Counted from the first letter of the stretch, positions 43,388 to 53,710 are shown. The stretch is 64,000 bases of DNA from Treponema primitia ZAS-2 (GCF_000214375.1 NC_015578.1:2728001-2792000); one strand, 5' to 3'. Numbers and translations: made by a program. The notes: generated by a model not told the origin, from the sequence alone.

Positions 43388-44500
43388 CTATACCACAGAA
43401 AGCTTGCCGAGACCCAGGTTATTCCCGCTGGCCTTATCAAAGAGGATACAATTGTCTCCTGCAAAGGCGATCCCGATTTCGGCATCCACCTGATAATCCA
43501 CGGCGCCAAAGACGACCAGGGTAAGTATCAATTTCCCCAGGCTGATCTTCACAATGGTTTCCATTCCTGAAGGCAGGGCCGCATAGATCCTGGCCTTCAC
43601 CTTACTGGTATTGTCAATCCGGATAAATTCGGGACGTATTCCCAGGGTAACCGGAGTACCGTCCACACTCTTTTTCTCTCCTGCGGGAGTAAACAACAGG
43701 TCCAGCCCCTGGGCCTTTACGTGTATCCCCTCCGGGCTGCTCTGGGCGTCGCCGTCAATAAAATTCATGGTCGGACTACCGACAAAATCACCCACAAAGG
43801 CATTGGCAGGATTATTGTATACCTCCAGGGGCGGCGCATACTGCTGAACAATCCCCTCCTTCATGAGGCAGGTCTTGGTAGAAAGGGTCATGGCCTCCAG
43901 CTGATCATGGGTTACGTATACAAAGGTAGCATGGGTCTCCGCATGGAGCCGCTTGAGTTCCGAACGCATTTCGGTCCGCAGTTTTGCATCCAGGTTGGAC
44001 AGGGGTTCGTCCATGAAAAGCACCGAAGGGTTTGTTGCCAGGGTCCGGGCTATGGCAACCCGCTGCTGCTGGCCCCCGGAAAGTTCACTGGGGTAGCGTT
44101 TACCCAGGGCTTCAATCTTGAGCGTACCTAGCAGTTCAGCAATTCTGTCGCGGATTTTCTCTTTGCTCCACTTCATATTTTCGAGGCCGAAACCAATATT
44201 CTGTTCCACCGTCATGTGGGGCCAGAGGGCATAATTCTGAAACAGGAAGCCCACATCCCGCTTGGCCGGGGAAACATCGGTCCCTTTCTCGGAGGAATAA
44301 ACGATTTTTCCATCGATGGTAATTTCCCCCTCGGTGGGCGTTTCCAGTCCGGCGATCATCCGCAGGGTTGTGGTCTTTCCGCACCCCGAAGGACCCAGGA
44401 GGGTTACAAAACTGCCATCCGTAATGGTCAGGTTAAGATTATCCACCGCGGCAAATTTGCCGTACATCTTCGTTACGTTCTTAAGAATTATTTCTGGCAT
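43388..44500 (-). CDS. Fe3+/sugar-phosphate-type ABC importer ATPase (FbpC/AfuC-like)
   Basis: This 370-residue ATPase has Walker A GPSGCGKTT, LSGGQQQRVAIARTL, MDEPLSNLDAKLR and a C-terminal TOBE regulatory domain (about 240-370), as in FbpC and other CUT1/Fe3+ family ATPases. It lies 1 nt after the permease gene. The ligand of this system is uncertain, since the same family transports iron, 2-aminoethylphosphonate or hexose phosphates. Confidence 0.92.
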   Translation of the reverse strand: MPEIILKNVTKMYGKFAAVDNLNLTITDGSFVTLLGPSGCGKTTTLRMIAGLETPTEGEITIDGKIVYSSEKGTDVSPAKRDVGFLFQNYALWPHMTVEQNIGFGLENMKWSKEKIRDRIAELLGTLKIEALGKRYPSELSGGQQQRVAIARTLATNPSVLFMDEPLSNLDAKLRTEMRSELKRLHAETHATFVYVTHDQLEAMTLSTKTCLMKEGIVQQYAPPLEVYNNPANAFVGDFVGSPTMNFIDGDAQSSPEGIHVKAQGLDLLFTPAGEKKSVDGTPVTLGIRPEFIRIDNTSKVKARIYAALPSGMETIVKISLGKLILTLVVFGAVDYQVDAEIGIAFAGDNCILFDKASGNNLGLGKLSVV

Positions 44501-44501
44501 A

Positions 44502-46295
44502 TTATCCTCCGATTCCCTTGTCTATTGATGCGCCGGTCAGTTTATTAATGACGCCGTTGAAGAGCAGAACAATGAGTATGATCATCAAATTGATAGCATT
44601 GGCATACTGATTCCATCCCTTTTCATTGTACTGAAAAAGCATGGTGGTGAGTATTCGGGTACTCGGTACGATTAACAATACAAAGAGGGACAGTTCCCGC
44701 ATACAGGAAATAAAGGGCAAAAGGTATCCCGAAAGGAAACTGGCTTTTTGTATGGGGAAAATGATCCGCAGCATCCGTTTCCACCAGGGAATTCCCACGA
44801 TAAGCGCCGCCTCTTCTATTTCGTTGGAGAGCTGCAGCATGGCGTTCATCCCCGACCGGGAGGCAAAGGGAAGGTACTTTACCGAACCCACCAGCACCAG
44901 CAGGGCAAAGGAACCGTACAGGGCGGGGATAAACAGAACCGGCCGGGCAAACATGGAAAGGTACACCGCGCCAAAGGCCATGGAAGGCATCAGGTAAGGA
45001 AAGAATGCCAGGTTGTTTACAAAGGCGGAGAGTTTACTGCCCCGCCTTCTGACTATGGCATACCCCGCCAGGGCGCCCACGGTGCCGGAAATAACCGCCA
45101 CCACCACCGAAAGCCGTATGCTGTTCCAGAGCCCCAAATAGATAAACTGGTTCCGCAGTATCCCTGGCTCACCGCCGCCTATATCCTCCCGGCCTGCCCC
45201 GGCCCAGAATTGCAGGGTGAAATTCTTAAGGGAATAATCCCCCGGGGCCATGATGAAGGATTCTATAGTAAATGAAATAAGGGGCAGAATGGCTACAACG
45301 GCGACCAAAACCAAAAGGATTATGGAAATGGGAAGCCTGAGATTTTTAAGGTGTACCAGAGAAATATTGGAGCTCTTCCCGGTAACCGTGGTAAAGGACC
45401 GCCGTTTTCCCACAAACCACTGCTGGAACATCAGAATCCCCGTACCAATGACGATCATCACCAGGGCCATGATATAGCCATAACCCGGATTAAGGCCGTT
45501 GAGGGTACGGTAAAGCTGGGTGGTCAGCACCTGGAAGCGAACGGGCATCCCCAAAAAGGCCGGCACCGCAAAGGCGCTCATGCAGCTGGAAAATACCAGG
45601 AGGAAGGTGGAAAGCACCGCGGGCATGACAATGGGCAGGGTAATCCGGCAGAATATTTTTATACGGCTGGTTTTGAGGATCACCGCCGCCTCTTCCAGGT
45701 TGGCGTCCATGTTGCGGAGAATGCCCCCGATAAGGATATACGCAAAGGGGGCATAGTGCAGTCCCTGGACCACAATGATGGGAAACACCCCGTAGGCAAA
45801 CCAGTTGGCGGTCTCTATCCCCGTGATGGCGGTAAAGAGCCCCTGGGCGCCCCCGATAAGACGGTTGCGGAAAAAGTTCCGCCATGCCATAGCCAGGGTC
45901 CAGGAGGGCATGATATAGGGAAGGATAAAGGTTGTCGAAATGAAGGACTTCCACTTTAGATCACTGCGGGTAATGAGCCAGGCGACGCTGCCCCCCAGCA
46001 ACAGGGATACTACGCAGCTCCAGAGACTCGTCATTATGGTATTCCAGAAGGGACGGTAAAAAATATTCAGACTGGTCTCCCCGTCCAAAAATATCTTCCG
46101 CCAGTGAAAATTGGTAATGTCCCCGATTTTTGCACCCCGGACCGACATCACCTCCGAGGGATGCACAAGCACTGTGTCCCGAATCAGGGATATCAGGGGA
46201 AACAGGGTAAGAAATACCAGGAGAACCGCCAGAACCGCCAGAATCACATTGTGCGGTTTCCGTGAAAAAGCCCGTAATTGCCTTCCTATTGTCAT
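44502..46295 (-). CDS. Two-domain ABC permease (FbpB/AfuB-like)
   Basis: This 597-residue inner-membrane protein has about 12 helices in two homologous permease halves, each with an EAA loop (NLEEAAVILKTSRIKIFCRI and EIEEAALIVGIPWWKRMLRI). This internal fusion is the usual form for FbpB/AfuB-type transporters. It is the second gene of the binding protein-permease-ATPase operon. Confidence 0.92.
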   Translation of the reverse strand: MTIGRQLRAFSRKPHNVILAVLAVLLVFLTLFPLISLIRDTVLVHPSEVMSVRGAKIGDITNFHWRKIFLDGETSLNIFYRPFWNTIMTSLWSCVVSLLLGGSVAWLITRSDLKWKSFISTTFILPYIMPSWTLAMAWRNFFRNRLIGGAQGLFTAITGIETANWFAYGVFPIIVVQGLHYAPFAYILIGGILRNMDANLEEAAVILKTSRIKIFCRITLPIVMPAVLSTFLLVFSSCMSAFAVPAFLGMPVRFQVLTTQLYRTLNGLNPGYGYIMALVMIVIGTGILMFQQWFVGKRRSFTTVTGKSSNISLVHLKNLRLPISIILLVLVAVVAILPLISFTIESFIMAPGDYSLKNFTLQFWAGAGREDIGGGEPGILRNQFIYLGLWNSIRLSVVVAVISGTVGALAGYAIVRRRGSKLSAFVNNLAFFPYLMPSMAFGAVYLSMFARPVLFIPALYGSFALLVLVGSVKYLPFASRSGMNAMLQLSNEIEEAALIVGIPWWKRMLRIIFPIQKASFLSGYLLPFISCMRELSLFVLLIVPSTRILTTMLFQYNEKGWNQYANAINLMIILIVLLFNGVINKLTGASIDKGIGG

Positions 46296-46392
46296 AGTAG
46301 GCCCCCTTGTGTTCTATAACCGGCCCGGTTAAGGAGCCGGGCGGGCGAAACATTCTAATTGCGCTACTTGCAACGCAGTTCCCTGCGCAGAA

Positions 46393-47523
46393 CTATTTTT
46401 TATAGGCGATGTTGTTTACAAATTCTTCCACATCCGCGCGATTTTCAAAAATAAACTGGGGATCCTCGGGAACAAGCCGGGTTTCCCAGAAGGATACCGG
46501 ATGATCCCCGTCGTTAATTTTGACCGACGGATTGGGGGAATAGGCGCCCACATCCTTTGCCCAGGGGGCGAATCCTTCGGCGGTCATGAGGTACTCAATG
46601 AACAGCTTAGCCGCATTGGGATGCCGGGCATTGGCGGTAAGGTGGAGGAACGCGGGATACATGAACCCCGAAAAGGGTTCAAGTTCGGTCATAGCGGTAA
46701 GCGCCAGGTTTTTACCCGCATCAAACCGGGTCTTGGAATACACAAAAAGTCCCATGGTGGTCGCAGGCTGACCCTTAACACCGATGTTTTCGGAAATAGT
46801 GGTATCGCTGTTACCCAAAACCAGCCCGTTTCCAAAAAAGGCCTTGATCCATTCATACCCGGCATTCTTGGTGGTTAACACAAGCTTCTTGCCGTAGAGG
46901 TTTTCATAGGCCTTTTCCAGTTTGCCGCTCCATTCAGGAGAGGTAAGCATGGTAAGAAAATTCATGTTAACCCCTTCGGTATTGGGGTCCTTAAACTGGA
47001 CCAGTCCCTTCCATTTGGGTTCCGTAACTTCCCACACATTTTTGATCACCGGCTGATCGGTTTTTTCGCTGTTAAAGATGAATACCTTATTGATAAGCTG
47101 GAAGATCAGGGGGTCCTGATACTGGGCGGGGATCACACTTTTAAGGGATTCGGGAACATAATTTACCAGGTAATTTGTAGCAATCAGCTGGCCATAAACC
47201 CTGCCTGAATCCTGGGAAATGACAAAATCCGCCCCGTCGATGCGACCGCCCACCTCTTTAGTCACCTTTTCGATGAGTTCACCGTCTTTAAGATTGGAAT
47301 ATTCTACTTTGATGCCATACAGCTTTTCAAAAGCCTCGGATGCGCTGGAAATCCGGGAAGTAATGGAATAAACCACCACCCGGCCTTCCTCCTTGGCTGC
47401 GCTTACCAGTTCGTCATGGGTCAGTACCTTTTCGGCCCCCGCTCCGCCCTTAGCAGTATCCCCAGATTTTTGACACCCCGCCAAAAGAACGCCAATGGCC
47501 AGTAAAACAAGTATCTTTTTCAT
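46393..47523 (-). CDS. Fe3+/sugar-phosphate-type ABC binding lipoprotein
   Basis: This 376-residue lipoprotein (LLAIGVLLAGCQKSG) is of the family that includes FbpA and AfuA (ARGYPE: VVVYSITSRISSASEAFEKLY, DFVISQDSGRVYGQL, HPNAAKLFIEYLMTAEG). GAGGAG precedes the ATG. A TTGACA box lies at 47643-47638 on the minus strand, and a GCTTTC-TTTC-GAAAGC repeat (47556-47571) lies between it and the start. The ligand is not deducible. Confidence 0.88.
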   Translation of the reverse strand: MKKILVLLAIGVLLAGCQKSGDTAKGGAGAEKVLTHDELVSAAKEEGRVVVYSITSRISSASEAFEKLYGIKVEYSNLKDGELIEKVTKEVGGRIDGADFVISQDSGRVYGQLIATNYLVNYVPESLKSVIPAQYQDPLIFQLINKVFIFNSEKTDQPVIKNVWEVTEPKWKGLVQFKDPNTEGVNMNFLTMLTSPEWSGKLEKAYENLYGKKLVLTTKNAGYEWIKAFFGNGLVLGNSDTTISENIGVKGQPATTMGLFVYSKTRFDAGKNLALTAMTELEPFSGFMYPAFLHLTANARHPNAAKLFIEYLMTAEGFAPWAKDVGAYSPNPSVKINDGDHPVSFWETRLVPEDPQFIFENRADVEEFVNNIAYKK

Positions 47524-47555
47524 AAGTTCTCCTCAAAGTAACATTTAGATGCCTG

Positions 47556-47571
47556 GCTTTCTTTCGAAAGC
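47556..47571. promoter_or_regulatory. Inverted repeat upstream of the ABC binding-protein gene
   Basis: GCTTTC-TTTC-GAAAGC, about 35 nt upstream of the start at 47523; it could be an operator or a short leader hairpin. Confidence 0.3.
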
Positions 47572-47761
47572 ATTTTTATCGAAAATACCATCCATACGTA
47601 AGAACAATGGACTAAGTCTTGCCCACTTTAACGATAATGTCAAGATAAATCGCCGATTTCACCAGAACCCTATGTCCAAGCAGAATACCCCCTGGTCATC
47701 GTAACCCGGTATTACCCAATACCTTCATACATAACCAAAGAACTACTATATATAAAGCCCC

Positions 47762-47790
47762 TTCCCATTTTCACAAAAAACCTATATAAA
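47762..47790 (+). promoter_or_regulatory. Candidate promoter of the DEAD-box helicase gene
   Basis: TTCCCA (47762-47767), 17 nt, TATAAA (47785-47790); the ATG is at 47799, 8 nt later, and no Shine-Dalgarno sequence is visible. The -35 match is weak. Confidence 0.4.
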
Positions 47791-47798
47791 TTAAGTAC

Positions 47799-49685
47799 AT
47801 GAATTTTACCGAATTTAACCTGCACCCCGACCTCCAACGGGGCATTGCAGATATGGGCTATGAAAACTGTATGCCCGTTCAGGAACAGGTGCTTAGCAAC
47901 GCCTTTGGAGGGCAGGACCTCTATGTGCAATCCCAGACCGGGACGGGGAAAACCGCCGCCTTTCTGGTTGTCATATTTCAGCGTCTCCTTTCGGAACCCC
48001 TGATAAACGGGAAAAAGGCCCTGATCATGGCCCCTACCAGGGAGTTGGCGGTCCAGATCGAGGAAGAGGCCAAGGAACTGGGCAAATACCTCCCTTTTAA
48101 GGTAGGGAGCTTTTACGGCGGAGTCGGCTATGCCCAGCAGCAGCAGCTCCTCAGGGATAATGCCCAGATCATGGTAGGAACCCCCGGGCGGGTCCTGGAT
48201 TTGAACAGTTCAGGCTATATGAACCTCATGGATCTGGCCTTCCTGGTCCTGGACGAAGCGGATCGCATGTTCGACATGGGCTTTTACCCGGATCTGCGGA
48301 AACTTATCAAGGTAGTACCCCCCGCAGATCGGCGGCAGACCATGCTTTTCAGCGCCACCCTCAATGCCTGGGTAAAAAACCTTGCCTGGGAGTATACCAA
48401 GACCCCTCTGGAAATCGAGATTGAGCCGGAAACGGTCACGGTGGTGGAAATCGAGCAAACCCTCTACCACGTACCCAGCGACGACAAGATGAAGTTCCTC
48501 ATGGGCATTTTTGAGCGGGAAAAGCCTGAAAGCGCCATTATTTTCTGCAATACCAAAAAATACACCGAAATCGTAGCAAGGCGACTGGAGATAAACGGCA
48601 TAAAATGCGAATTCATCATGGGTGACCTGCCCCAGGCAAAGCGGCTCAAGATCATCGAAGATGTAAAAGCCGGTATTACCCGGTTCCTGGTAGCCACCGA
48701 TGTAGCCGCCCGGGGCCTGGACATTGATAACCTTGCCATGGTGATAAACTACGACCTCCCCACGGAGGCGGAAAACTACGTCCACCGCATAGGCCGCACC
48801 GCCCGGGCGGGCAAAACCGGCAAGGCCATAACCCTGGCCAGCGAACAGGACGTGTACGAACTGCCCCCCATAGAGCGCTATATTGGGAATAAAATCCCTA
48901 CCATCATAGCCGAAGAATCCCTCTACGGAGTGGACAAGAGCGAAGGTATGCGTATCCGTACCGATTCCTACGATGACCGAGGCCACCGTGACCGTGACAG
49001 AGGCGGCTCCCGGGACAGGCGTCCGGAAGGCGGCAGAGGCCGCGGTGATGGCCGTCGGGACGGAGGACGCGGCGAAGGCGGTTTCGGCCGGAACGGAGGC
49101 CGCAGCCGAGACGGGGGGCGAAACGAAGGCAGCTTCCCCCGGGACAGAGAAAGGCCCGCAGAACAAGCCCAGGATACTCGATCCTCCGGCCCGCGCTCAG
49201 GGGACCAAAGGCCCGGAGGCCGCCGCCGCGAAGGCCCACAACTTGCAACGAAGTTCCCCGCGCAAAACCGGAGCCAGGGAAGGCGCCCGGAAAACGCCAC
49301 AACAGCCTCGGCGCCCCAGGACGCAGAACTAACCAAGCTTTCCTACGATGAACGCATGGCCTTCTATAAGCAGAAGTACGGAGAATCCGGGGATGGGACT
49401 GGCGAAAAAGGACGGGGTAAAAGGCCCGGCAACCGGCAACGGAATTCCGAAGCCGGCCCGGCTTCTTCCGGAACTCCCCGGGCCGACTCCGAAGGGGGCC
49501 GGAATGCTAAGCGTGGCAGAGGCCGTCGCCAAGACGGAAGGCCCCGGAACCAACGGGAAGATGGGCAAAGGGACAACAGGCCCCGGCAGGATCAGGGCAC
49601 CCAAACAGGGCAGAGTGGGCAGCCGAAAAAGGGCCTCCTGAGCAAGATTTTTGGTATTTTTAAGAAGGACCAAGAAAAAGGGTGA
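47799..49685 (+). CDS. DEAD-box RNA helicase with RGG-rich tail
   Basis: This 628-residue helicase has the Q motif, Walker A QTGTGKTAA, PTRELA, DEAD (VLDEADRMFDMGF), SAT and HRIGRTARAG in order. The C-terminal third (about 390-600) is a long tail of Arg/Gly/Asp repeats, an RNA-binding low-complexity region, and ends in a short amphipathic helix (KKGLLSKIFGIFKK). It probably remodels RNA in ribosome assembly or mRNA decay, especially in the cold. The start lacks a ribosome site. Confidence 0.95.
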   Translation: MNFTEFNLHPDLQRGIADMGYENCMPVQEQVLSNAFGGQDLYVQSQTGTGKTAAFLVVIFQRLLSEPLINGKKALIMAPTRELAVQIEEEAKELGKYLPFKVGSFYGGVGYAQQQQLLRDNAQIMVGTPGRVLDLNSSGYMNLMDLAFLVLDEADRMFDMGFYPDLRKLIKVVPPADRRQTMLFSATLNAWVKNLAWEYTKTPLEIEIEPETVTVVEIEQTLYHVPSDDKMKFLMGIFEREKPESAIIFCNTKKYTEIVARRLEINGIKCEFIMGDLPQAKRLKIIEDVKAGITRFLVATDVAARGLDIDNLAMVINYDLPTEAENYVHRIGRTARAGKTGKAITLASEQDVYELPPIERYIGNKIPTIIAEESLYGVDKSEGMRIRTDSYDDRGHRDRDRGGSRDRRPEGGRGRGDGRRDGGRGEGGFGRNGGRSRDGGRNEGSFPRDRERPAEQAQDTRSSGPRSGDQRPGGRRREGPQLATKFPAQNRSQGRRPENATTASAPQDAELTKLSYDERMAFYKQKYGESGDGTGEKGRGKRPGNRQRNSEAGPASSGTPRADSEGGRNAKRGRGRRQDGRPRNQREDGQRDNRPRQDQGTQTGQSGQPKKGLLSKIFGIFKKDQEKG

Positions 49686-49739
49686 TTTCAAATGAAAGCA
49701 TTCTTTTAGATTTAATAGTTTAGTACAGATGGAGAACCA

Positions 49740-51437
49740 GTGATTACCGTAACCGATCTCAGCCTCAGCTTTGGAGAGCGCAGCCTCTTTAAGGACGTTA
49801 ACCTCAAATTCACCCCCGGAAACTGCTATGGCGTCATAGGCGCCAATGGAGCAGGAAAGTCCACCTTTCTCAACATCCTTTCCGGGGAAACCGAACATGA
49901 CAAGGGCGAAGTCTCGGTCAGTACCGGGGAGCGGATGGCAGTACTTCGCCAGGACCACTTTGCCTTCGAGTCCTACCAGGCCCTGGAAACGGTAATCATG
50001 GGCTATGAAAAGCTCTACCAGGTGCAGAAGGACCGGGAAGCGATCTACGCCAAGGAAGACTTCACCGAGGCGGACGGGATGAAGGCCAGCGAACTTGAGG
50101 CGGACTTCGCCGATTTGGGAGGCTGGGAAGCAGAAGCCCAAGCGGGGCAGCTCCTTTCCGGGCTCGGCCTGGACGAAGAAGACCACGGAAAACTCATGGC
50201 GGATCTGGACGAATCCAAAAAGGTGAGGGTGCTTCTGGCCCAGGCTCTTTTCGGCAACCCGGACCTGCTCCTTTTGGACGAACCCACCAACGGCCTGGAC
50301 CTGGAATCCATCGCCTGGCTTGAGGAATTCCTCATCAACTTTCCCAACACCGTAATAGTGGTGTCCCATGATCGGCACTTCCTCAACGCGGTATGCACCC
50401 ATGTCTGCGACATTGACTTTGGCAGGATCACCCTCTATTCGGGGAACTACGATTTCTGGTACCAGATGAGCCAAATGCTCCAGCGCCAGGCCAAGGACCA
50501 GCTCAAGAAGCGGGAAGAAAAGGCCCGGGACCTCAAGGAATTCATCCAGCGTTTCGCTTCCAACGCCGCCAAAAGCCGCCAGGCCACAAGCCGCAAAAAG
50601 GTCCTGGAAAAGCTGGACCTGGAAAATGTGGTGGTCACCAGCAGAAAGTTTCCCTACGTGGGCTTTAAGCCCGAACGGGAAATTGGCAACAACATACTGC
50701 GGATAGAAAAACTGCGGGTAGAACTTGGCAGCCACGCAATCGCCGTCAATAAAACTGATGCCGGCGGCAAAGGCAGCGAAAAAGACTCAGACTTCCAGGA
50801 ACTCAGTTTTACGGTTAACAAAAACGACAAAATCGCCTTTGTGGGAGCGGAACACCTTTCAAAGACCATGCTCTTTGACGCCATAGCCGGCATTGCCAAA
50901 CAGGAAAGTGGCGACTACTACTGGGGGCAGACCACCTCCTTCTCCTACCTCCCCAAAGAAAACAGCAGTTTTTTTGACTCCGACCTTTCCATCACCGACT
51001 GGCTCAAGCAGTACTCGGCAGACCAGGACGACACCTATGTGCGCAGCTTCCTGGGGCGCATGCTCTTTTCCGGTGACGAGGCGTTAAAACCGGTGAATGT
51101 CCTGTCCGGGGGCGAAAAAGTCCGGTGTATGCTCTCAAAGATGATGCTCTCAGGGGCCAACATCCTCATCCTGGACGAACCCACCAACCACCTGGACCTG
51201 GAATCCATCACCGCCCTCAACGACGGCCTCATCGCCTTCCCCGGGGTGATCCTCTTCAACTCCCACGACCATGAATTTGTCACCTCCGTAGCCACCCGGA
51301 TCATCGAAATAGTGCCTGGCGCCATCCCCGGAGGCATCATCGACCGCATGATGCCCTTCGACGAATACCTGGAGGACGAGCAGGTAAAATCCCTGCGGGC
51401 CGAAGCCTACCACCATGCGGAACGGCTACGGATTTAG
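49740..51437 (+). CDS. ABC-F family ATP-binding protein
   Basis: This 565-residue soluble protein from a GTG start (GGAGAACCA upstream) has two ABC ATPase domains: Walker A GANGAGKSTF in the first, LLLDEPTNGLDLES and ILILDEPTNHLDLES as Walker B/D-loops, and LSGGEKVRCML as the second signature. No membrane segment is present. ABC-F proteins act on ribosomes, easing stalls or protecting against antibiotics. The Walker A of the second domain is weak (FVGAEHLSKTM), suggesting that this site no longer hydrolyses ATP. Confidence 0.93.
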   Translation: MITVTDLSLSFGERSLFKDVNLKFTPGNCYGVIGANGAGKSTFLNILSGETEHDKGEVSVSTGERMAVLRQDHFAFESYQALETVIMGYEKLYQVQKDREAIYAKEDFTEADGMKASELEADFADLGGWEAEAQAGQLLSGLGLDEEDHGKLMADLDESKKVRVLLAQALFGNPDLLLLDEPTNGLDLESIAWLEEFLINFPNTVIVVSHDRHFLNAVCTHVCDIDFGRITLYSGNYDFWYQMSQMLQRQAKDQLKKREEKARDLKEFIQRFASNAAKSRQATSRKKVLEKLDLENVVVTSRKFPYVGFKPEREIGNNILRIEKLRVELGSHAIAVNKTDAGGKGSEKDSDFQELSFTVNKNDKIAFVGAEHLSKTMLFDAIAGIAKQESGDYYWGQTTSFSYLPKENSSFFDSDLSITDWLKQYSADQDDTYVRSFLGRMLFSGDEALKPVNVLSGGEKVRCMLSKMMLSGANILILDEPTNHLDLESITALNDGLIAFPGVILFNSHDHEFVTSVATRIIEIVPGAIPGGIIDRMMPFDEYLEDEQVKSLRAEAYHHAERLRI

Positions 51438-51450
51438 GAGCCCTAAAGCC

Positions 51451-52704
51451 TTATTTCCGAAACTGTTTAACTGCCTCCAGCATAGCGAGAAAATTTTCAA
51501 TGGGCGTATTTAATTGGGTGTTATGGATAGTATTAAACACAAAACCCCCGTTTTGGTTATAAATTTTGATCCGTTCGATTACCTGATCATAGACCTCCTG
51601 GGGAGTACCAAATGGCAGCGTTTTCTGGGTATCTACCCCGCCGCCCCAGAACGTTATCTTACTCCCAAATTTCTCTTTTAACTCCCCGGGATCCATTCCT
51701 GCGGCGCTATTCTGTACAGGATTAAGAATGTCTATTCCAGCCTTAATCAGGCTGGGGACCAGGGGCATTATTGAACCGCAGCAATGCTTAAATATCTTCC
51801 ATTTTGTATTCTGATGAATCCAATCGGTCATGCGGCGATAATAAGGAAGATATACTTCATCAAAGAGGACTGTGGAACACATGGGCGCCATTTGGGTCCC
51901 GAAGTCGGTCCCGCAGAGGTAGAGGATATCTATATTATCGCCAACTGCCTGATAATACCGTTTAAGATTTTCCACCGCTACCTCAGACTGCCTATCAAAT
52001 ACTTCTTTGAGAAAATCCTGGCGGCTTCCCATGGTTACATACCATTCAGTGATATCCCGAATACCTTTTGGGTTTTTCAGGAACACAGCGGGAACCATGG
52101 AAACATCCCCCAGGGCTGTCCCACCGATCCCGCCAATAACCGCACGTTCTGTTTTGCTTAAGGATTCAGCCTGCTGTTGAGCATAACGCAGTTCTTCTTC
52201 CTTTATGGGCACAAATTCCTCAGTGTTATCCTTTACTGAAGGATTGTCATCATCAAAAGGTTCCTGACGCACTATTGCATCAAAATAATATCCTCCCTTT
52301 GGTATAAAACCGCTGGGAGGCGCAGTCGTATCTCCCTCAGGATATTGGAAAATACCTCCATTTTGCTCTACTTTTGTATTGAAGTTTGCGGGCACCAGTA
52401 CCGGAGTACCATCAAAAAGAGTCCAGGGTTTCCATCCGTCATTACGAAAACCAAACATATTGTTATATGCCATAATAGGTATACAATCACAATCAAGCTT
52501 TTCCAGCAGCTCCTCATCGATTTCACCTAACAATTGATAACAGCAGGTTACACGTATCGGCTTATCGGCAAGCTTGAAGGCTTTGCGCAGTTTATAAACC
52601 GTAGATGCACTGATTCCCGTTACGGCGGTAGAGCCAAAATCTACCGGCACTTTATCAGGCTGGCGGTGTTCAAGCGCGGCCCGGACTCTTTCTTTTGATG
52701 TCAT
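51451..52704 (-). CDS. URO-D family methyltransferase 4, in an ABC importer operon
   Basis: This 417-residue URO-D superfamily protein is longer than the copies at 9.9-18.6 kb and belongs to another branch. The metal site reads FKHCCGS (H307, C308, C309), followed by GIDILNPVQNSA. A Cys pair CDCIPIM is near 72-74. It starts 20 nt after the ribose-type binding-protein gene and so is the last gene of that operon. The likely role is demethylation of the imported compound to a corrinoid protein. The nearest corrinoid gene is 37 kb away in this window. Confidence 0.8.
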   Translation of the reverse strand: MTSKERVRAALEHRQPDKVPVDFGSTAVTGISASTVYKLRKAFKLADKPIRVTCCYQLLGEIDEELLEKLDCDCIPIMAYNNMFGFRNDGWKPWTLFDGTPVLVPANFNTKVEQNGGIFQYPEGDTTAPPSGFIPKGGYYFDAIVRQEPFDDDNPSVKDNTEEFVPIKEEELRYAQQQAESLSKTERAVIGGIGGTALGDVSMVPAVFLKNPKGIRDITEWYVTMGSRQDFLKEVFDRQSEVAVENLKRYYQAVGDNIDILYLCGTDFGTQMAPMCSTVLFDEVYLPYYRRMTDWIHQNTKWKIFKHCCGSIMPLVPSLIKAGIDILNPVQNSAAGMDPGELKEKFGSKITFWGGGVDTQKTLPFGTPQEVYDQVIERIKIYNQNGGFVFNTIHNTQLNTPIENFLAMLEAVKQFRK

Positions 52705-52723
52705 ATTCTTTCTCCGTTTTACC

Positions 52724-53710
52724 TTATTTGTCCATATATTGAGTATAATTTGTGGGTGTCACATCAAATAAATCAATATAGGTACTTTGTGCAATCTCAT
52801 TGCCCAGATAATATTCTGCGGCAATATCTGCACAGAGTGTCCCGATGCTTGGCCAGAATACAAATACTGCATAATCTTCTACCCCTTCACGGATAGCATC
52901 AGCATCCCAGGTACCTAATGATATAACACCGCAGGTGGTTACATCATTAGTCATGTTAGCCGATTTAAGCGCTTCAATTGCCCCGGTAATCATTTGGCCG
53001 TCAGCAGCAACAATAGCACCAATTGTTTTACCGTATGCCTGTATCCAGTCTTCTGTTACCTGCATGGCCCGGGCAACTTCAAACATACCGGTCTGAGCCG
53101 AAATCACCTTGAGGTCCGGGCGGCCACCTATTCCTGCCCTGAACCCTTCTTCCCGGAACAAAGTCGCTTCACGGCCAGGCACACCCTGCAGGTAGCAAAT
53201 ATTTGTATTTTGGGGCAAATTAGCGGCGCACCAATCCCCTTGCTTTCGCCCAAGTTCGGTTTCATTAAAACCGACAAATTTCCATTCCCCTCCGGATGCT
53301 TCGGTACCAACCATAAATACCGGAACCCCTGCGGCATTGCATTGTTCCACAGAAGCGGTATTCCCTTCAGTATCAACTCCGATTATAAAAATAATATCAA
53401 TACCATTAGTCAGCATGGTCTCCACATTAGTTGCCTGCCTTTCAATATTTAAGTCTGAATCAGCAGTAAGGACCTCTATCTTATCAACCCCAACCTTTTT
53501 TAAAAGTTCATCGGATTTCATTCTGTCAATAAACTTGAGCATCGAAGGATAACAAACCGGATCCCGATCGGCAATGTTAACAAACCCAACCCTATACAGA
53601 TATTCACCGGATTTTTTCCCGGCGCCGCCATCTTTCCCCTTACATCCCGCAAGAAGACCGATACTAATAAGCCCAACCACCAACCAAAACAAACCATTAA
53701 TCCTCTTCAT
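52724..53710 (-). CDS. Ribose-type ABC sugar-binding lipoprotein
   Basis: This 328-residue type I periplasmic binding protein has a lipobox (SIGLLAGCKG). Segments such as IDIIFIIGVDTEGNTASVEQ and GAIVAADGQMITGAIEALK place it with RbsB/XylF-like carriers. It binds a pentose, hexose or sugar-like ligand outside the inner membrane. It is followed by the URO-D gene in the same operon. Confidence 0.88.
   Translation of the reverse strand: MKRINGLFWLVVGLISIGLLAGCKGKDGGAGKKSGEYLYRVGFVNIADRDPVCYPSMLKFIDRMKSDELLKKVGVDKIEVLTADSDLNIERQATNVETMLTNGIDIIFIIGVDTEGNTASVEQCNAAGVPVFMVGTEASGGEWKFVGFNETELGRKQGDWCAANLPQNTNICYLQGVPGREATLFREEGFRAGIGGRPDLKVISAQTGMFEVARAMQVTEDWIQAYGKTIGAIVAADGQMITGAIEALKSANMTNDVTTCGVISLGTWDADAIREGVEDYAVFVFWPSIGTLCADIAAEYYLGNEIAQSTYIDLFDVTPTNYTQYMDK

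Noticed and set aside
49329-50735. A 468-codon open frame on the minus strand under the ABC-F and helicase genes
   Set aside because: It mirrors the plus-strand genes, whose products have full ABC-F and DEAD-box motifs; the minus product has no domain and no ribosome site.
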